In this document: positions 63,129-64,000 of the stretch, in pieces | Position numbering within the stretch: the first letter of the stretch is position 1 | How the letters are laid out: every line of letters begins with the position of its first letter | Origin: Deinococcus sp. Arct2-2 | Lineage (GTDB): Bacteria; Deinococcota; Deinococci; Deinococcales; Deinococcaceae | Assembly: GCF_004801315.1 (NCBI RefSeq) | Contig: NZ_SSNW01000018.1 | Span: 1 to 64,000 of the forward strand | Length of the DNA: 64,000 nucleotides | Direction: 5' to 3' | Translations under genes and position numbers: made by a program | Notes under the pieces: generated by a model | Seen by the model: only the letters and a program-made list of their open reading frames with translations | Told to the model about the DNA's origin: nothing | Databases searched by the model: none

Positions 63129-64000
63129 GTGATTAGCGCCTCCCAGAGTGCCTGGCTGGAAGCTGGGCACTCTTTGCCGTTACCATGCTGTCCATGGGTT
63201 CCAAGGTGACTGAGAAAGATCTCTTCGAGATCATTCGTCGCCAGTCCGAACAGAACGACCAGTTGACCGCGCAGAATAAAGTGCTCCAGGCTGAAATTGC
63301 CCGCTTGAAGAAGCGTATCGAAGAGTTGGAACGACGGGCCCGCAAGTACGCCGCGCCCTTCAGCCGGGACAAGTACACCGCCGCTCCCAAATCACCGGGA
63401 CGGCGTCCTGGTGAAGGCACCTTCGCGCACAAGTCCCCACCCCTGCCGCACCAGGTCACCGAGACCGTGCAGGTCGACTCGCCCAACAGCTGTCTTCGTT
63501 GCGGATTCACGGGATCGCTGATCCTCACCCGTCACGACAAAGCCTGGGTCACGGAACTCGCCCCTCAGAACGCCATGCAGGTCACCGAGTACCACGTGCC
63601 CGTCATGGAGTGCCCTCAGTGTCACCACGCGGTGCGTGGTGATCATCCCGCCCTGAAAGCCGATCAAGTAGGTGCCACTGCCCATCGACTTGGGCCGGTC
63701 CTGCACGCCACCCTTCAGACCTTGCATCACGAGCTTGGCTTGCCGGTTCGCCGAATCGGTCGGGTCATGACTCTCCTCAGCGGCGTGCAGGTCACGCAAG
63801 GTGCGATCACGCAAGCCGCACAGCGGCTCGCCGCCGACGGCCGTCCCCTGGCCGCGCACGTTGAGGCTCTCCAAGCACACGTGCAACAGGCTGCCTTCGT
63901 CCATCACGACGACACCGGCTGGCGGATCGGCACCCAGAAGGCCTGGGTGGGCGCGTTCCGCAGCGCGGACACCGTGGTCTTCCGCGCGAATCTGCGGCAC
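63129..64000 (+). mobile_element. IS66-family insertion sequence, cut by the window end (right-arm copy)
   Basis: Begins GTGATTAGCG as in the left copy. 872 of about 1,524 bp are visible. Confidence 0.75.
63185..64000 (+). CDS. IS66 family transposase, partial at window end
   Basis: The first 272 codons of the transposase seen complete at 3280-4698: coiled coil, CLRC/CPQC zinc region and HHDDTGWRIG. The frame is open at base 64000. Confidence 0.85.
   Translation, partial: MLSMGSKVTEKDLFEIIRRQSEQNDQLTAQNKVLQAEIARLKKRIEELERRARKYAAPFSRDKYTAAPKSPGRRPGEGTFAHKSPPLPHQVTETVQVDSPNSCLRCGFTGSLILTRHDKAWVTELAPQNAMQVTEYHVPVMECPQCHHAVRGDHPALKADQVGATAHRLGPVLHATLQTLHHELGLPVRRIGRVMTLLSGVQVTQGAITQAAQRLAADGRPLAAHVEALQAHVQQAAFVHHDDTGWRIGTQKAWVGAFRSADTVVFRANLRH

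Larger units (their letters stand above)
34255..64000 (-). repeat. Right arm of the giant inverted repeat, open at the window end
   Basis: Reverse complement of 3883-33628. Pairing is still perfect at base 64000 inside the second IS66 copy, so the true end is outside the window. Confidence 0.95.

Noticed and set aside
1..64000. CRISPR arrays, tRNA or rRNA genes, replication origin
   Set aside because: No regularly spaced short direct repeats, cloverleaf-like segments, rRNA segments, DnaA/RepA genes or iteron clusters were seen in either arm.

Overview
The window is high in GC and looks like an accessory region of a Deinococcus-like bacterium, probably on a plasmid or secondary chromosome. 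This is inferred from the gene families (bacterial poly(ADP-ribose) glycohydrolase, DUF4157 proteins, IS66/IS982/IS3/IS6-type elements) and from codon bias; there is no rRNA or housekeeping marker to prove it.

The dominant structure is a very large inverted repeat. Positions x and 67883-x are complementary from 3883-33628 (left arm) to 34255-64000 (right arm): 29,746 bp per arm around a unique 626-bp centre (33629-34254). No length differences were found. The only four base differences seen lie at 33005, 33066, 33206 and 33465, all beside the centre. The right arm is still paired where the window stops, so the palindrome probably continues. Nearly every gene is therefore present twice, in opposite orientation.

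Layout of the left arm and its left flank: (1) 1-5106 is a decayed zone with an IS6-type transposase remnant, a PAS-AraC regulator, a frameshifted EamA transporter and a quinone reductase gene split by an IS66 element. (2) 5523-16839 is a tightly packed catabolic operon of twelve genes: MmgE/PrpD, a two-subunit TPP decarboxylase, PxpA, acyl-CoA dehydrogenase, CaiB/BaiF CoA-transferase, a deleted CitE remnant, MaoC hydratase, aldehyde dehydrogenase, a fused and frame-disrupted PxpB-PxpC, an SDR and a FAD amine/hydroxyacid oxidoreductase. The CoA-transferase/MaoC/CitE/acyl-CoA dehydrogenase/MmgE set resembles bacterial itaconate (C5 dicarboxylate) degradation clusters. (3) 17138-18766 holds an alditol-oxidase-like flavoprotein and a dead sugar phosphate isomerase. 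(4) 19365-23839 is an ABC-2 exporter, a DUF1349 protein and a NarL/DesKR-type two-component system, with a candidate operator and a folded intergenic RNA element. (5) 24121-30421 is a polymorphic toxin island on the minus strand: a DUF4157-Ntox15 toxin with a Tdi1-like immunity gene, a relic toxin tail with a second putative immunity gene, a truncated tyrosine recombinase and a PARG-like enzyme. (6) 30776-34249 holds a small secreted protein with two Cys-containing repeats, an IS982 element, a truncated unknown gene and the central IS3-type element.

The right arm (34255-64000) repeats regions (6) to (1) in reverse order and ends inside the second IS66 copy.
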